This document shows positions 33,831-41,990 of a DNA stretch of 64,000 nucleotides, piece after piece. The position numbers and the translations under genes were made by a program. How positions within the stretch are numbered: position 1 is the first letter of the stretch; each line of letters starts with the position of its first letter. The stretch spans positions 62,001 through 126,000 of the forward strand of contig CAVUCE010000004.1 of the NCBI GenBank assembly GCA_963739985.1, given 5' to 3'. Under the pieces are notes generated by a model. That model did no database searches. It was not told the DNA's origin and saw nothing but the letters and a program-made list of their open reading frames with translations. This DNA comes from CAVUCE01 sp963739985. Its GTDB lineage: Bacteria > Bacteroidota > Ignavibacteria > Ignavibacteriales > Ignavibacteriaceae.

Positions 33831-35087
33831 CTATGCTGCTGATTTTAATAATGCGTTTTTTGATTTTATAATTAATTTGATGAAGCGATTTTCGTCAAGT
33901 AGTTCATTGGCTATATCAAGAATATCTTCCCTGGTAACCAAATCTACATCCTTAATTGCTTCATCTGTTGTTCTAACCTTATTAAAGTAAAATTCTGATT
34001 GAGCCATTCTTATCATTCTGTTAGAAGTTCCTTCAAGACTTAACAACATACTTCCTTTTAATGATTCTTTGGCTTTTTTCAATTCTCGCTCGGAAATCTT
34101 AGTCTCTTTTAATTTTTTTAACTCTTTCATTGTTAAAGTAAGAGCTTTATCCAGCATTTTTTCATTTGTAGAGAAGTAAACGCCGAAAGAAGAAACATCA
34201 TAAAAAGAGTTTAAGAAAGAATTGATTTGATATGTAATTCCATTTCGCTCACGAATAGTCTGGAATAATCTTGAACTGCTACCTTCGCCTAATATTTGAG
34301 AAATTAAGGCTACTGTAGTTCTTTTTGGATTGTTGTATCCATAAGTAGCTCCGCCTATAATTGCGTGAACTTGCTGAATTTCTTTATCGATAATTTCTAA
34401 TCTTGCCGGTGTTGGAACAAATTGAAAATTCTTTCTTTTTATTTGAGAAACACCTAAGTCTTTCTGAAGATATTTATCAGCAAGCTTTACTATTTTCTCA
34501 TGATCAACAGCACCGGAAGCCGCAATCATCATACGGTTCACGCCATACTTTTCATTAACAAAATTAAATAAATCAAGCTGATTAAATTTTTTGACGTTCT
34601 GCTCTGTTCCAATTATAGGAAGCCCAAGATTATTTCCCGCAAAAAGAAGCTCTTCAAATTTATCAAAGATTAATTCCTCCGGATTATCTTCAATATCATA
34701 AAGTTCATCAACAACAACGCTGGCTTCTTTTTTAATTTCGGAAGGCTTAAATGTGGGATTTTGGATCATATCAGCAAGTACTTCAAAAGTTCTCTCTATA
34801 TGATTGCTGAGTCCTCTTCCATAATAACAAGTATGCTCTTTTGAAGTGAAAGCGTTTAGATAACCGCCGCAAGATTCAATATCATCAGCAATTCTTTTAG
34901 GCGAACGTTTCTTGGTTCCTTTGAAAAGCATATGCTCAATAAAATGAGTAATTCCGTTGTTTTTAAAGTTCTCATCTCTTGAGCCTACATTAAACCAAAA
35001 CCCGAGAGAGAAAGATTTCACGTGGGAAACAGTTTCTGTTAGTATTTTTATTCCGTTAGGAAGGACTGTTTTTTTGTATTCGTTCAA
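33831..35087 (-). CDS. M16 family zinc peptidase
   Basis: A 418-aa pitrilysin-type (M16) protease. The inverted zinc motif HFIEH is at residues 48-52 and the downstream glutamate region is VVDELYDIEDNPEELIFD; the C-domain has NPKRTTVALISQILGEGSSS RLFQTIRE, typical of M16B proteins. I place the start at a TTG at 35087 (MNEYKKTVLPNG), because the longer frame up to 35267 would add 60 residues unlike the family and would contain a promoter (35134-35162) within its coding part. No strong ribosome binding site precedes the TTG. Substrate unknown. Probably co-transcribed with ald. Confidence 0.85.
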   Translation of the reverse strand: MNEYKKTVLPNGIKILTETVSHVKSFSLGFWFNVGSRDENFKNNGITHFIEHMLFKGTKKRSPKRIADDIESCGGYLNAFTSKEHTCYYGRGLSNHIERTFEVLADMIQNPTFKPSEIKKEASVVVDELYDIEDNPEELIFDKFEELLFAGNNLGLPIIGTEQNVKKFNQLDLFNFVNEKYGVNRMMIAASGAVDHEKIVKLADKYLQKDLGVSQIKRKNFQFVPTPARLEIIDKEIQQVHAIIGGATYGYNNPKRTTVALISQILGEGSSSRLFQTIRERNGITYQINSFLNSFYDVSSFGVYFSTNEKMLDKALTLTMKELKKLKETKISERELKKAKESLKGSMLLSLEGTSNRMIRMAQSEFYFNKVRTTDEAIKDVDLVTREDILDIANELLDENRFIKLIIKSKNALLKSAA

Positions 35088-35131
35088 TTCAGTACTGTTA
35101 TTTTTCTGAAAATTTATGAAAAATTTGCCAT

Positions 35132-35162
35132 CAAATATAGAGAAATGGCTATCTGTAGTCAA
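35132..35162 (-). promoter_or_regulatory. Promoter of the M16 peptidase-ald unit
   Basis: Minus-strand TTGACT (35157-35162), 17-nt spacer, TATATTTG (35132-35139), which satisfies both the sigma-70 and the Bacteroidota TAnnTTTG patterns. It ends 45 nt upstream of the TTG start at 35087 and lies downstream of the terminator at 35292-35321. Confidence 0.7.
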
Positions 35163-35291
35163 GGAAAAGAGATGATTAGACGCAATAGCTAAACACGATA
35201 AATATTTATTTTTTGTATATTTATTTAAAATAAGAGTATGATTATTAGATATTGAAGAGGACAACAAATTCTTGTTTTTATTAAAAAAAAA

Positions 35292-35321
35292 CGGCTCAAC
35301 ATTCTTTTAAATGAAGAGCCG
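35292..35321 (-). terminator. Strong intrinsic terminator downstream of the phosphodiester glycosidase gene
   Basis: Stem CGGCTC / GAGCCG (6 GC-rich pairs) with an 18-nt loop that can pair further (CATT/AATG), followed on the minus strand by TTTTTTTTTAA. It lies 34 nt after the stop codon of the T9SS gene at 35355. Confidence 0.85.
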
Positions 35322-35354
35322 AAAATCGTTGGTTTAGTAATATCAAATTTGGAG

Positions 35355-37796
35355 CTATTTAACCAAAATTAATTTTTTAGAAGCAGTAAAATCGTTTACT
35401 CTTATCGTGTAGATATAAACACCGCTAGCCAATTTTGCTCCATCAAAAGTAACGTTATATGATCCGGCATTTCTATATTCCGAAACTAAAGTTTTAACTT
35501 CTTTTCCAAGAATGTCATAAACTTTAAGAATTACATTTCCACCGGTAGGAATTTGATAGCGAATAACCGTTGTTGGATTAAACGGATTCGGATAATTCTG
35601 TGAAAGTGAATAATCTTTAGGCATTAATTCCGGAGAATTAACCGCTGTAACTTGTGGCGGATAGCTTACTCTAAGATTATCTAAATAGAGGGAGCCGCTG
35701 TAAGTATTTCCCGCTGTTTTACCGCTTGCCAGTTTTATAATTATTTGTTTTAATATTGCAGGATAATAGAAAACTGCTCCGCTTGTTGCGGCATAAACTT
35801 TTGAAAAATCTGCCGGAAGAATATCAAAAGAATCTGCAACAGTTGCGTATTGCGGAATGTACATCTTGAATAGATTTCCGTTTTCTGTTGCAAGCATGTA
35901 ATAAATTTGATGTTTCAGTCCATCAGATTTTACATCAAGTTTTAAGGAATCCGGGACACCTGCAATAGGAATATCAGTGTCTAAATATATATAACATACT
36001 TTCGATGGATCGTATGTAAAATTATAATCAACTTTTAACGATGATCCGCCTTCCGATGATTGATCACTTGAGATAGAAATTCCGCTTCCGGTAGAGTTCA
36101 GATTTTCGCCGGTAAATTTCCAGTTATTCAAATTATTCATATGATCTATTACTTTTACGCCTTGTTCCAAAACCACATTAATCGTTGCCGTATCCGAAAC
36201 TCCATCATAAGAAGCAATAACCTTAGTAACGCCTGCCTTTATACCTTTAAAATTTCCCATGGAATCAACAGTTCCTATTGACGGATCGGCAACACTCCAT
36301 GTAAAGTCATTTTGGTTGAGATAATATTTTATTCCTTCCGCATCGTATGAATCGACTTTAAAACTTTGTGTAATAGTTGTATCTGTTACAACATTTTTGG
36401 GGCTTATGTCAATCTTTGCGATAGATTTAATAACTATCAAACAAGAATCAGTCATTCCATTGTAATCTGCAATTACATATCCGGTATCAGCTTTATTTGC
36501 AGCAGTAAATAATCCATCAAGTGAAATTGAGCCTATATCTCCGGATATAGAATAACTTACTTTCGATTGATCAATATTCAAAGGAGCAAAATAATTATCT
36601 CTTCCTTGAACATTAAACTGTAGTGTATAGCCTTTATAGATCCTATAAAAGTTCGGGCTAAGCTGAATGGAATTTAATGTGCCTGTTGGTTGAGAAGACA
36701 CAACTAAAAATGCATTAGCATCTTGTCTTTGTACACCGCCACCTGATGGAAAATTAACAACAGAATCACGAACAACCATAGTTGTTGAACCGCCGCCGTC
36801 AAGATTTAATCCTTGATAAACTCCTAACTTTACCATCAAATCGGAAAGCTCTGCGAAAGTCATTCCAACGCTTTCATTTTGTCTTCCGTCAACAGTAATA
36901 AGATACATAATTGTACTATCCTGATTGAAACCAATTGCAGTTCTTGGTTCCCTTGGAGCAACATTATTGTAAGGTTTTCCGTTCTTAACCAAAACCGGAT
37001 TTCCGCCGATCATCTCCTTAATTTTTGCAAAACCGGGTACAACGCTGTTAACAACATTAATCGTATCTCCAATATTTACATTATTTGTAAGAAATGTTGC
37101 AGCGGCACCATTTCCGGATAATACAACAGTTGTATCTGAAATAGCCATATTACCGGTATTGCTCTGCTTTGCGGTTACAACACATTTTATAGTATCATTC
37201 ACAAACCACTGCTGAAGAGCCTTAACCGAAATTTCGGTCCCATAAGAATTACTACCGGTAGAATCCCCGTAATACTTATTGTATAAAATTAATTGATCTG
37301 TTCCGCGATCTGCATTATTGTTTGCGATGTTATAAGAACCGTTTTTAGTAATAAGTTTTCCATTATAGTTTACAGCATTAATCATCGGGTATTTATTTAT
37401 ATCAAAACCAACAGCCGGATTTGATGAGGGTTGATGAATTATTTCACCTTTCTTTACTTGAATTCCAATTGGAATACCGGGGCCGATTTGAAAGAAATCG
37501 CCGTTTACCGCACCAACAACTATATGTCCGTCGTAACTGTTTCTTGCAGCCATCGAACTAACCGATTCCGAACCAATTAAATGTCCGCCGCCTTTAGCTG
37601 TTTCTACGTTATTATATGGATTTTGCAAATCAACTTTTAAAACATTTATTCTCCAAGGAATTGCAGGTGCTAAAATTTTCATATATGTAATACCGCTTCC
37701 GACTTTAGTCGTCAGAACCGTGTCATACGCAATTTGTGCGTTAGAGATACTTATTAATGAAATGGAAAGTAAAACAAGCAGTAAGAATTTTTTCAT
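35355..37796 (-). CDS. Secreted phosphodiester glycosidase (NAGPA-like) with Ig-like repeats and T9SS sorting domain
   Basis: An 813-aa exported protein. A signal peptide (MKKFLLLVLLSISLISISNA) precedes a NAGPA/DUF2233-type phosphodiester glycosidase domain (about residues 40-370) with VNGDFF at 97-102, PRTAIG at 284-289 and NLDGGGSTTM at 331-340, the expected active-site motifs. Two bacterial Ig-like segments follow (about 375-545; NMTDSC-type strands and VIASYDGVSDTATINV), then a carbohydrate-binding-like beta domain (about 545-720). The C-terminus is a T9SS sorting domain (QNYPNPFNPTTVIRYQ; GVYIYTIRVNDFTASKKLIL). It probably cleaves phosphodiester-linked sugars on polysaccharides at the cell surface; the substrate is unknown. 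Single-gene unit with its own terminator. Confidence 0.88.
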   Translation of the reverse strand: MKKFLLLVLLSISLISISNAQIAYDTVLTTKVGSGITYMKILAPAIPWRINVLKVDLQNPYNNVETAKGGGHLIGSESVSSMAARNSYDGHIVVGAVNGDFFQIGPGIPIGIQVKKGEIIHQPSSNPAVGFDINKYPMINAVNYNGKLITKNGSYNIANNNADRGTDQLILYNKYYGDSTGSNSYGTEISVKALQQWFVNDTIKCVVTAKQSNTGNMAISDTTVVLSGNGAAATFLTNNVNIGDTINVVNSVVPGFAKIKEMIGGNPVLVKNGKPYNNVAPREPRTAIGFNQDSTIMYLITVDGRQNESVGMTFAELSDLMVKLGVYQGLNLDGGGSTTMVVRDSVVNFPSGGGVQRQDANAFLVVSSQPTGTLNSIQLSPNFYRIYKGYTLQFNVQGRDNYFAPLNIDQSKVSYSISGDIGSISLDGLFTAANKADTGYVIADYNGMTDSCLIVIKSIAKIDISPKNVVTDTTITQSFKVDSYDAEGIKYYLNQNDFTWSVADPSIGTVDSMGNFKGIKAGVTKVIASYDGVSDTATINVVLEQGVKVIDHMNNLNNWKFTGENLNSTGSGISISSDQSSEGGSSLKVDYNFTYDPSKVCYIYLDTDIPIAGVPDSLKLDVKSDGLKHQIYYMLATENGNLFKMYIPQYATVADSFDILPADFSKVYAATSGAVFYYPAILKQIIIKLASGKTAGNTYSGSLYLDNLRVSYPPQVTAVNSPELMPKDYSLSQNYPNPFNPTTVIRYQIPTGGNVILKVYDILGKEVKTLVSEYRNAGSYNVTFDGAKLASGVYIYTIRVNDFTASKKLILVK

Positions 37797-38152
37797 TTAG
37801 TTCCCTTAATTTTAAATGTATAATAATGTTGGCTTAACTGTCCGCGCCGGAAAATTTTAATCATAACCTTCCCCTTTGTACGAAGTTGTTTTATGATGAG
37901 AAAATCGATCTGATCATGATAATAAACTAAAAATAATATTTGACTTATGCTTTAGTCTGATGTTTATTTTTTATTAAATCTTTAACAAAAATTAACAGTG
38001 AGAAAAAGTTAGTGCTTCGAATGAAAAGTGACTGCATGATAATAATGTGAGACTTAAAAATCCAAAAGTGGCGATCACTCATCCTAATTTTATAAACTCT
38101 ATCGAATTATTATAAAAATTTTATAATATTCCAAAATTAAAAACATAATCGA
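37797..38152. other. Intergenic region without genes (356 bp)
   Basis: No convincing reading frame, tRNA or promoter was seen. It contains the AT-only palindrome at 38109-38127 close to the end of the nuclease-like gene, and the leader of the phosphodiester glycosidase gene at its left side. Confidence 0.5.
38109..38127. repeat. AT-only palindrome
   Basis: ATTATAAAA-A-TTTTATAAT, a perfect 9-bp inverted repeat with one central base, 26 nt after the stop codon of the gene at 38153. It has no GC pairs, so it would be weak as a terminator. Confidence 0.4.
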
Positions 38153-39289
38153 TTACTTAAGCAACACCAATTTTTTTGTTTCGTTAAAATTCCCCACACT
38201 CAGAGTATAAAGATAAACTCCACTGGGAATATTAACACCTTGTTTGCTTCCGTTAAACTCAACTTCATAATCGCCGGAGGATTTATTTTCGTTCACCAAA
38301 GTAACAAGTTGCTTACCCAATATATCGTATAATTTCAAAGAAACCGGAACCGGCCCATTATTAGTAGTTATTGAGTATTGAATTTTTGTGCTAGGATTAA
38401 ACGGATTGGGATAATTTTGGTAAAGCTTAAATTTTTTAGGAACAATATTTTCTGATTTAACGCCTGTAGTACTTAAACTTGGTTTTCCTGCATCAATCCA
38501 GGCAGTATAAATTAAAGACGCGAGTTTTTGTGAGGCGCTCTTAAATAATTTTAATGTGAAGTCACCGGTCAGTTCATAAAGTTTTTGATAATAAGCGTCG
38601 CTTTTCGTACTTCCGCCGGCAAATGAAGCAGCTTTTATATCCGCGTCCAGGACAGAATCTTTATAAGCATAGTTTGCATAAATGTAATTAAAAACAAAAT
38701 CGGGAATATTGTTTACATAATAACAAGTGTCTCCGGTGTAAGTAAATTGATTTTCATATTTACCAACCATAGAAGATTCGTATCTTGAATGGACACCATA
38801 CTGATTGGATAATTGTCCGTTATAATTTTCTGTTAAATGTAAAGGCATGTGAGAATCTCCGACATAATGTCCAAGATCGGCAGCGGTTTGTTTCGCTTTA
38901 TCCCAGTCCCTTCTTTTAAATTGTGCTGTTAAAGAATCCACAGAATTGATAATTGCCCAGGGTAATACTCCGTTTTTATAAACAGTGGGTTCTCCATGTT
39001 CGGTTATCATTGTATCTAAACTTTGCGAGATTCTTCCATTCGAAACAAATTCCGGGTAAGCATCAATATCTATAAAATGTTTTGGGGATTCATTTGGATC
39101 ACTTCCTTTTCTATTATCTGCATCCGAAGCATGAGCTGCAAGAAAATCTTTCCAAGCTACAAACTCATTCATTTCTTTAGGAAAAAACTGCGGAGTAGAT
39201 GAATTAATTATTTCATGTCCTACTCTTCCCCAGCCGCCAATTAAAAGGACCATTGCAATAATTGAAATTATTTTAATTTTCTTTTTCAC
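38153..39289 (-). CDS. Phospholipase C/S1-P1 nuclease family protein with T9SS sorting domain
   Basis: A 378-aa secreted zinc enzyme. I favour the GTG at 39289 (MKKKIKIISIIAMVLLIGG) over a TTG two codons upstream. After the signal peptide comes WGRVGHE: in this family the Trp becomes the new N-terminus and binds zinc with its amino group. Other ligands are visible in HFIDIDAYPE and in HYVGDSHMPLHLTENYNGQ with HSRYE; the final HxxxE spacing resembles bacterial phospholipase C more than P1 nuclease (HxxxD). The C-terminus is a T9SS sorting domain (QNYPNPFNPSTKIQYS; GVYLYTLSVGNFNETKKLVL). It could cleave nucleic acids or phospholipids outside the cell. Confidence 0.87.
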   Translation of the reverse strand: MKKKIKIISIIAMVLLIGGWGRVGHEIINSSTPQFFPKEMNEFVAWKDFLAAHASDADNRKGSDPNESPKHFIDIDAYPEFVSNGRISQSLDTMITEHGEPTVYKNGVLPWAIINSVDSLTAQFKRRDWDKAKQTAADLGHYVGDSHMPLHLTENYNGQLSNQYGVHSRYESSMVGKYENQFTYTGDTCYYVNNIPDFVFNYIYANYAYKDSVLDADIKAASFAGGSTKSDAYYQKLYELTGDFTLKLFKSASQKLASLIYTAWIDAGKPSLSTTGVKSENIVPKKFKLYQNYPNPFNPSTKIQYSITTNNGPVPVSLKLYDILGKQLVTLVNENKSSGDYEVEFNGSKQGVNIPSGVYLYTLSVGNFNETKKLVLLK

Positions 39290-39360
39290 TTCCAAATATC
39301 CCTTTATAACCTTTATAAATAATTGCCTTTATTTTCCGCACTCAATTTAAGAATAAATCG

Positions 39361-39379
39361 TTAAGTAAACAGTACTTAA
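39361..39379. repeat. Inverted repeat upstream of the nuclease-like gene
   Basis: TTAAGTA-AACAG-TACTTAA, 7-bp arms with a 5-nt centre, about 72 nt upstream of the gene starting at 39289. It could be an operator, but no regulator is known. Confidence 0.35.
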
Positions 39380-39486
39380 AAGTATTTAAATAAATTCACA
39401 AAACTTCATGATTGGATTTATTTATATCACTAACTTTCTTAACTTTTAACTGCTTTTTAATATTTCATCACAGGGGTGATATCTTT

Positions 39487-40262
39487 TTGACTAGAATATT
39501 CTGTTATTCAATTATTCTGCTTTTTACAAACATGAATATCAATGCGCAACCTAAAAGTTAGGAAAATATCGCTAAATCTAATCTTGAACTTGCAACCAAA
39601 CAATACATGATGAACCTTGAATTACTTTTTGAAGCAACAAACGTAACAGGCGATTCAACTTATTATGATATAGCGATTACACATGCCAACACCACTTTAA
39701 AAAACCATTTTAGAAATAATAACAGTTCGTACCATGTTGTAAATTATGACACTATAACTGGAAATGTTATTTCTAAAAATACTGCTCATGATTATGCAGA
39801 TGAATCAGCTTGGGCGCGCGGGCAATCTTGGGGTTTGTACGGCCACACAATTTGTTACAGAGAAACGAATGAGATTAAGTATTTAAATCGAGCAAAAAAG
39901 ATTGCAGATTTTATTCTGACTAATAATAACTTGCCGAAGGATAAAGTTCCTTATTGGGATTATGATATACAGAATATTCCAAACTCATCAAGAGATGCTT
40001 CAGCTGCAGCAATAATATGTTCCGCACTTAATGAACTAAGTTCGTTCTTAAATAAAAATGGAAACAAATATAAAAAAGCGGCAGATGATATTCTTAGAAG
40101 TTTATCGAGTTCAAATTATTTGGCAAAACAAGGTGAAATTTGTAATTTCATCTTGAAACATAGTGTTGGCAATATGCCGCAAAATCGGAAGTAAATGTTC
40201 CAATTGTCTACGCTGATTATTATTTTATAGAAGCTAACGTTAGATGTTTAGAGTTTAATTAG
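39487..40262 (+). pseudogene. Decayed GH88 unsaturated glucuronyl hydrolase
   Basis: A relic of a family 88 glycoside hydrolase, which removes unsaturated uronic acids from polysaccharide fragments. A signal peptide in frame from a TTG at 39487 (TRIFCYSIILLFTNMNINAQ) is followed by an in-frame TAG at 39559. Downstream, ATKQY is joined directly to MMNLELLFEATN, so roughly the first half of the catalytic domain is missing. The C-terminal half is well conserved (HDYADESAWARGQSWGLYGH, VPYWDYD, SSRDASAAAIICSALNELS). Near 40180 a one-base loss shifts the frame; the other frame reads SEVNVPIVYADYYFIEANVR to a stop at 40260. The active-site aspartate region is incomplete, so it should be inactive. 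Confidence 0.88.
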
Positions 40263-40298
40263 TTGAAATATTCATTGCCAAAAACAATTGAGGAAAAA

Positions 40299-41867
40299 AT
40301 GCTCAAGAGAATTAGTAATTCTTTAATCGTTCTGTTATTTATATTCAGCATTAATTTGATTGCTCAGGATAATACTCAAAATATTCCCCCAAATTTAGAT
40401 TCATACGTGAACAAGGTGTTAAAGACTTTTAATGTTCCCGGAGTAAGTATTGCTATTGTAAAAGACGGAAAGGTACTCTTAACAAAAGGCTATGGGATAA
40501 AAACCATCGGAAAAAGTGATCCGGTTGATAAACATACTTTATTTGGAATTGCATCAAATTCTAAAGCGTTTACCGCAACTGCTCTTGCATTGCTTGTAGA
40601 AGACGGAAAAATAAAGTGGGATGATCCGGTAATAAATTATCTTCCTTGGTTTCGGCTTTCCAGTCCTTATGTAACAAGTGAACTTACTGTAAAAGATTTA
40701 TTAGTTCACAGGAGCGGTTTAGGATTAGGTGCAGGAGATTTATTGTTATGGCCTTCGACTGATTTAACAAGAGATGAGATTGTTAGGAAAATAAAAGATG
40801 TTCCGCTTGCAACAAGTTTTAGAAATAATTTTGCTTACGATAATGTTCTCTATTTAGTAGCGGGCGAATTGATTTCTACTGTCAGCGGGATGTCATGGGA
40901 AAAGTTTATTAAAACTAGAATACTTCAGCCTTTGGGAATGGATGAAACTATTGCCGATATCTCACTTTTACCGGAGCAGAAAAATGTTGCAACTACACAC
41001 GCTGAAGTTGAAGGTAAACTGAAAATAGTAAAACCATATTTAAATAATGTAACCGATCCGGCAGGAGGAATAAATTCGAATGCAGTTGATTTAGCAAAAT
41101 GGATGATTACACAGCTAGATTCGGGAAAAGCTCCGGACGGAACCACACTCTTCAATCCAGAAACAACCAGTAAACTTTGGCAGTTTGTTACTCCAATCGG
41201 AGTATCAAAAGCACCAAAAGAACTTGCTCCATTGCAACAAAATTTTTTCGGTTACGGCTTAGGATTTTTCATCACAGATTTTCGCGGACATAAAATGGTT
41301 TATCACACCGGTGGTTTGGCAGGTTACGTTTCCAAAATCACTTTAATCCCGGATTTAAAATTAGGCGTAGCAGTTTTAACTAATCAGGAATCAGGTTATG
41401 CTTTCTCATCCATCACTTATCCAATTTTAGATTATTATTTAAAAGCAGATAAATTCGATTGGCTCTCCGGATATGAGAAACTAAAAGATAAGCGTGATAC
41501 AAGAATTGCCGAAGCGGAAGGAAATTCAATAAACGGCAGAGATTCAGCTTCAAAACCTTCCCTTCCGTTAGAGAAATACGCCGGAACTTATAAAGATGCA
41601 TGGTACGGTGATATAAATATTTCACTGGACGAGAATCATCTGGTAATAAGATTTTCTCATTCACCGGATTTAGTCGGCGATCTTGAACATTGGCAATATG
41701 ATACTTTTGTTGCAAGATGGAGAGATAGAGAACTAAGAGCAGATGCCTATGTTACTTTTTCGTTAAACCCGGACGGAAGTATTAATCATATAAAAATGAA
41801 AGCATTTTCTCCTGCAACAGACTTCAGTTATGATTTTAGAGATCTGTTGTTGAAACCGGTAAAATAG
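40299..41867 (+). CDS. Secreted serine beta-lactamase-like hydrolase (class C type) with C-terminal lipocalin-like domain
   Basis: A 522-aa protein of the beta-lactamase/D-Ala-D-Ala carboxypeptidase-like group, which includes many esterases and peptidases besides true beta-lactamases. The ATG at 40299 has GAGG 5 nt upstream and starts a signal peptide (MLKRISNSLIVLLFIFSINL). The catalytic SxxK is at residues 86-89 (SNSK), the YxN motif at 180-182 (YDN), and an HTG triad (YHTGGLAG) replaces KTG. The C-terminal ~100 residues (YAGTYKDAWYGDINISLDEN) resemble the DUF3471 domain found in such proteins. Resistance is not implied. It follows the GH88 remnant. Confidence 0.9.
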   Translation: MLKRISNSLIVLLFIFSINLIAQDNTQNIPPNLDSYVNKVLKTFNVPGVSIAIVKDGKVLLTKGYGIKTIGKSDPVDKHTLFGIASNSKAFTATALALLVEDGKIKWDDPVINYLPWFRLSSPYVTSELTVKDLLVHRSGLGLGAGDLLLWPSTDLTRDEIVRKIKDVPLATSFRNNFAYDNVLYLVAGELISTVSGMSWEKFIKTRILQPLGMDETIADISLLPEQKNVATTHAEVEGKLKIVKPYLNNVTDPAGGINSNAVDLAKWMITQLDSGKAPDGTTLFNPETTSKLWQFVTPIGVSKAPKELAPLQQNFFGYGLGFFITDFRGHKMVYHTGGLAGYVSKITLIPDLKLGVAVLTNQESGYAFSSITYPILDYYLKADKFDWLSGYEKLKDKRDTRIAEAEGNSINGRDSASKPSLPLEKYAGTYKDAWYGDINISLDENHLVIRFSHSPDLVGDLEHWQYDTFVARWRDRELRADAYVTFSLNPDGSINHIKMKAFSPATDFSYDFRDLLLKPVK

Positions 41868-41903
41868 TTTTCAAAATTGACTGATTATTATTTCGATCGA
41901 AGA

Positions 41904-41941
41904 GAGAAATCTTTATTTAAAATTTAGAATAAAGATTTCTC
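41904..41941. terminator. Bidirectional terminator between convergent genes
   Basis: A perfect 14-bp stem GAGAAATCTTTATT / AATAAAGATTTCTC with a 10-nt loop between the stop of the beta-lactamase-like gene (+) and the stop of the T9SS gene at 41991 (-). No long U tract follows on either side, so efficiency is uncertain. Confidence 0.6.
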
Positions 41942-41990
41942 GGTTTATAAAATCTTTGAATGGAATTATTAATTTATTTTACTCAAATAA

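Noticed and set aside
35088..35267. 60-residue N-terminal extension of the M16 peptidase
   Set aside because: It contains a promoter, has no family similarity and starts close to the terminator of the upstream gene.
38109..38127. AT-only palindrome as an intrinsic terminator
   Set aside because: No GC pairs and a one-base loop; the stem would be too unstable.
40299..41867. True beta-lactamase resistance gene
   Set aside because: SxxK and YxN are shared by many esterases and peptidases, and the C-terminal extra domain is typical of non-resistance members.
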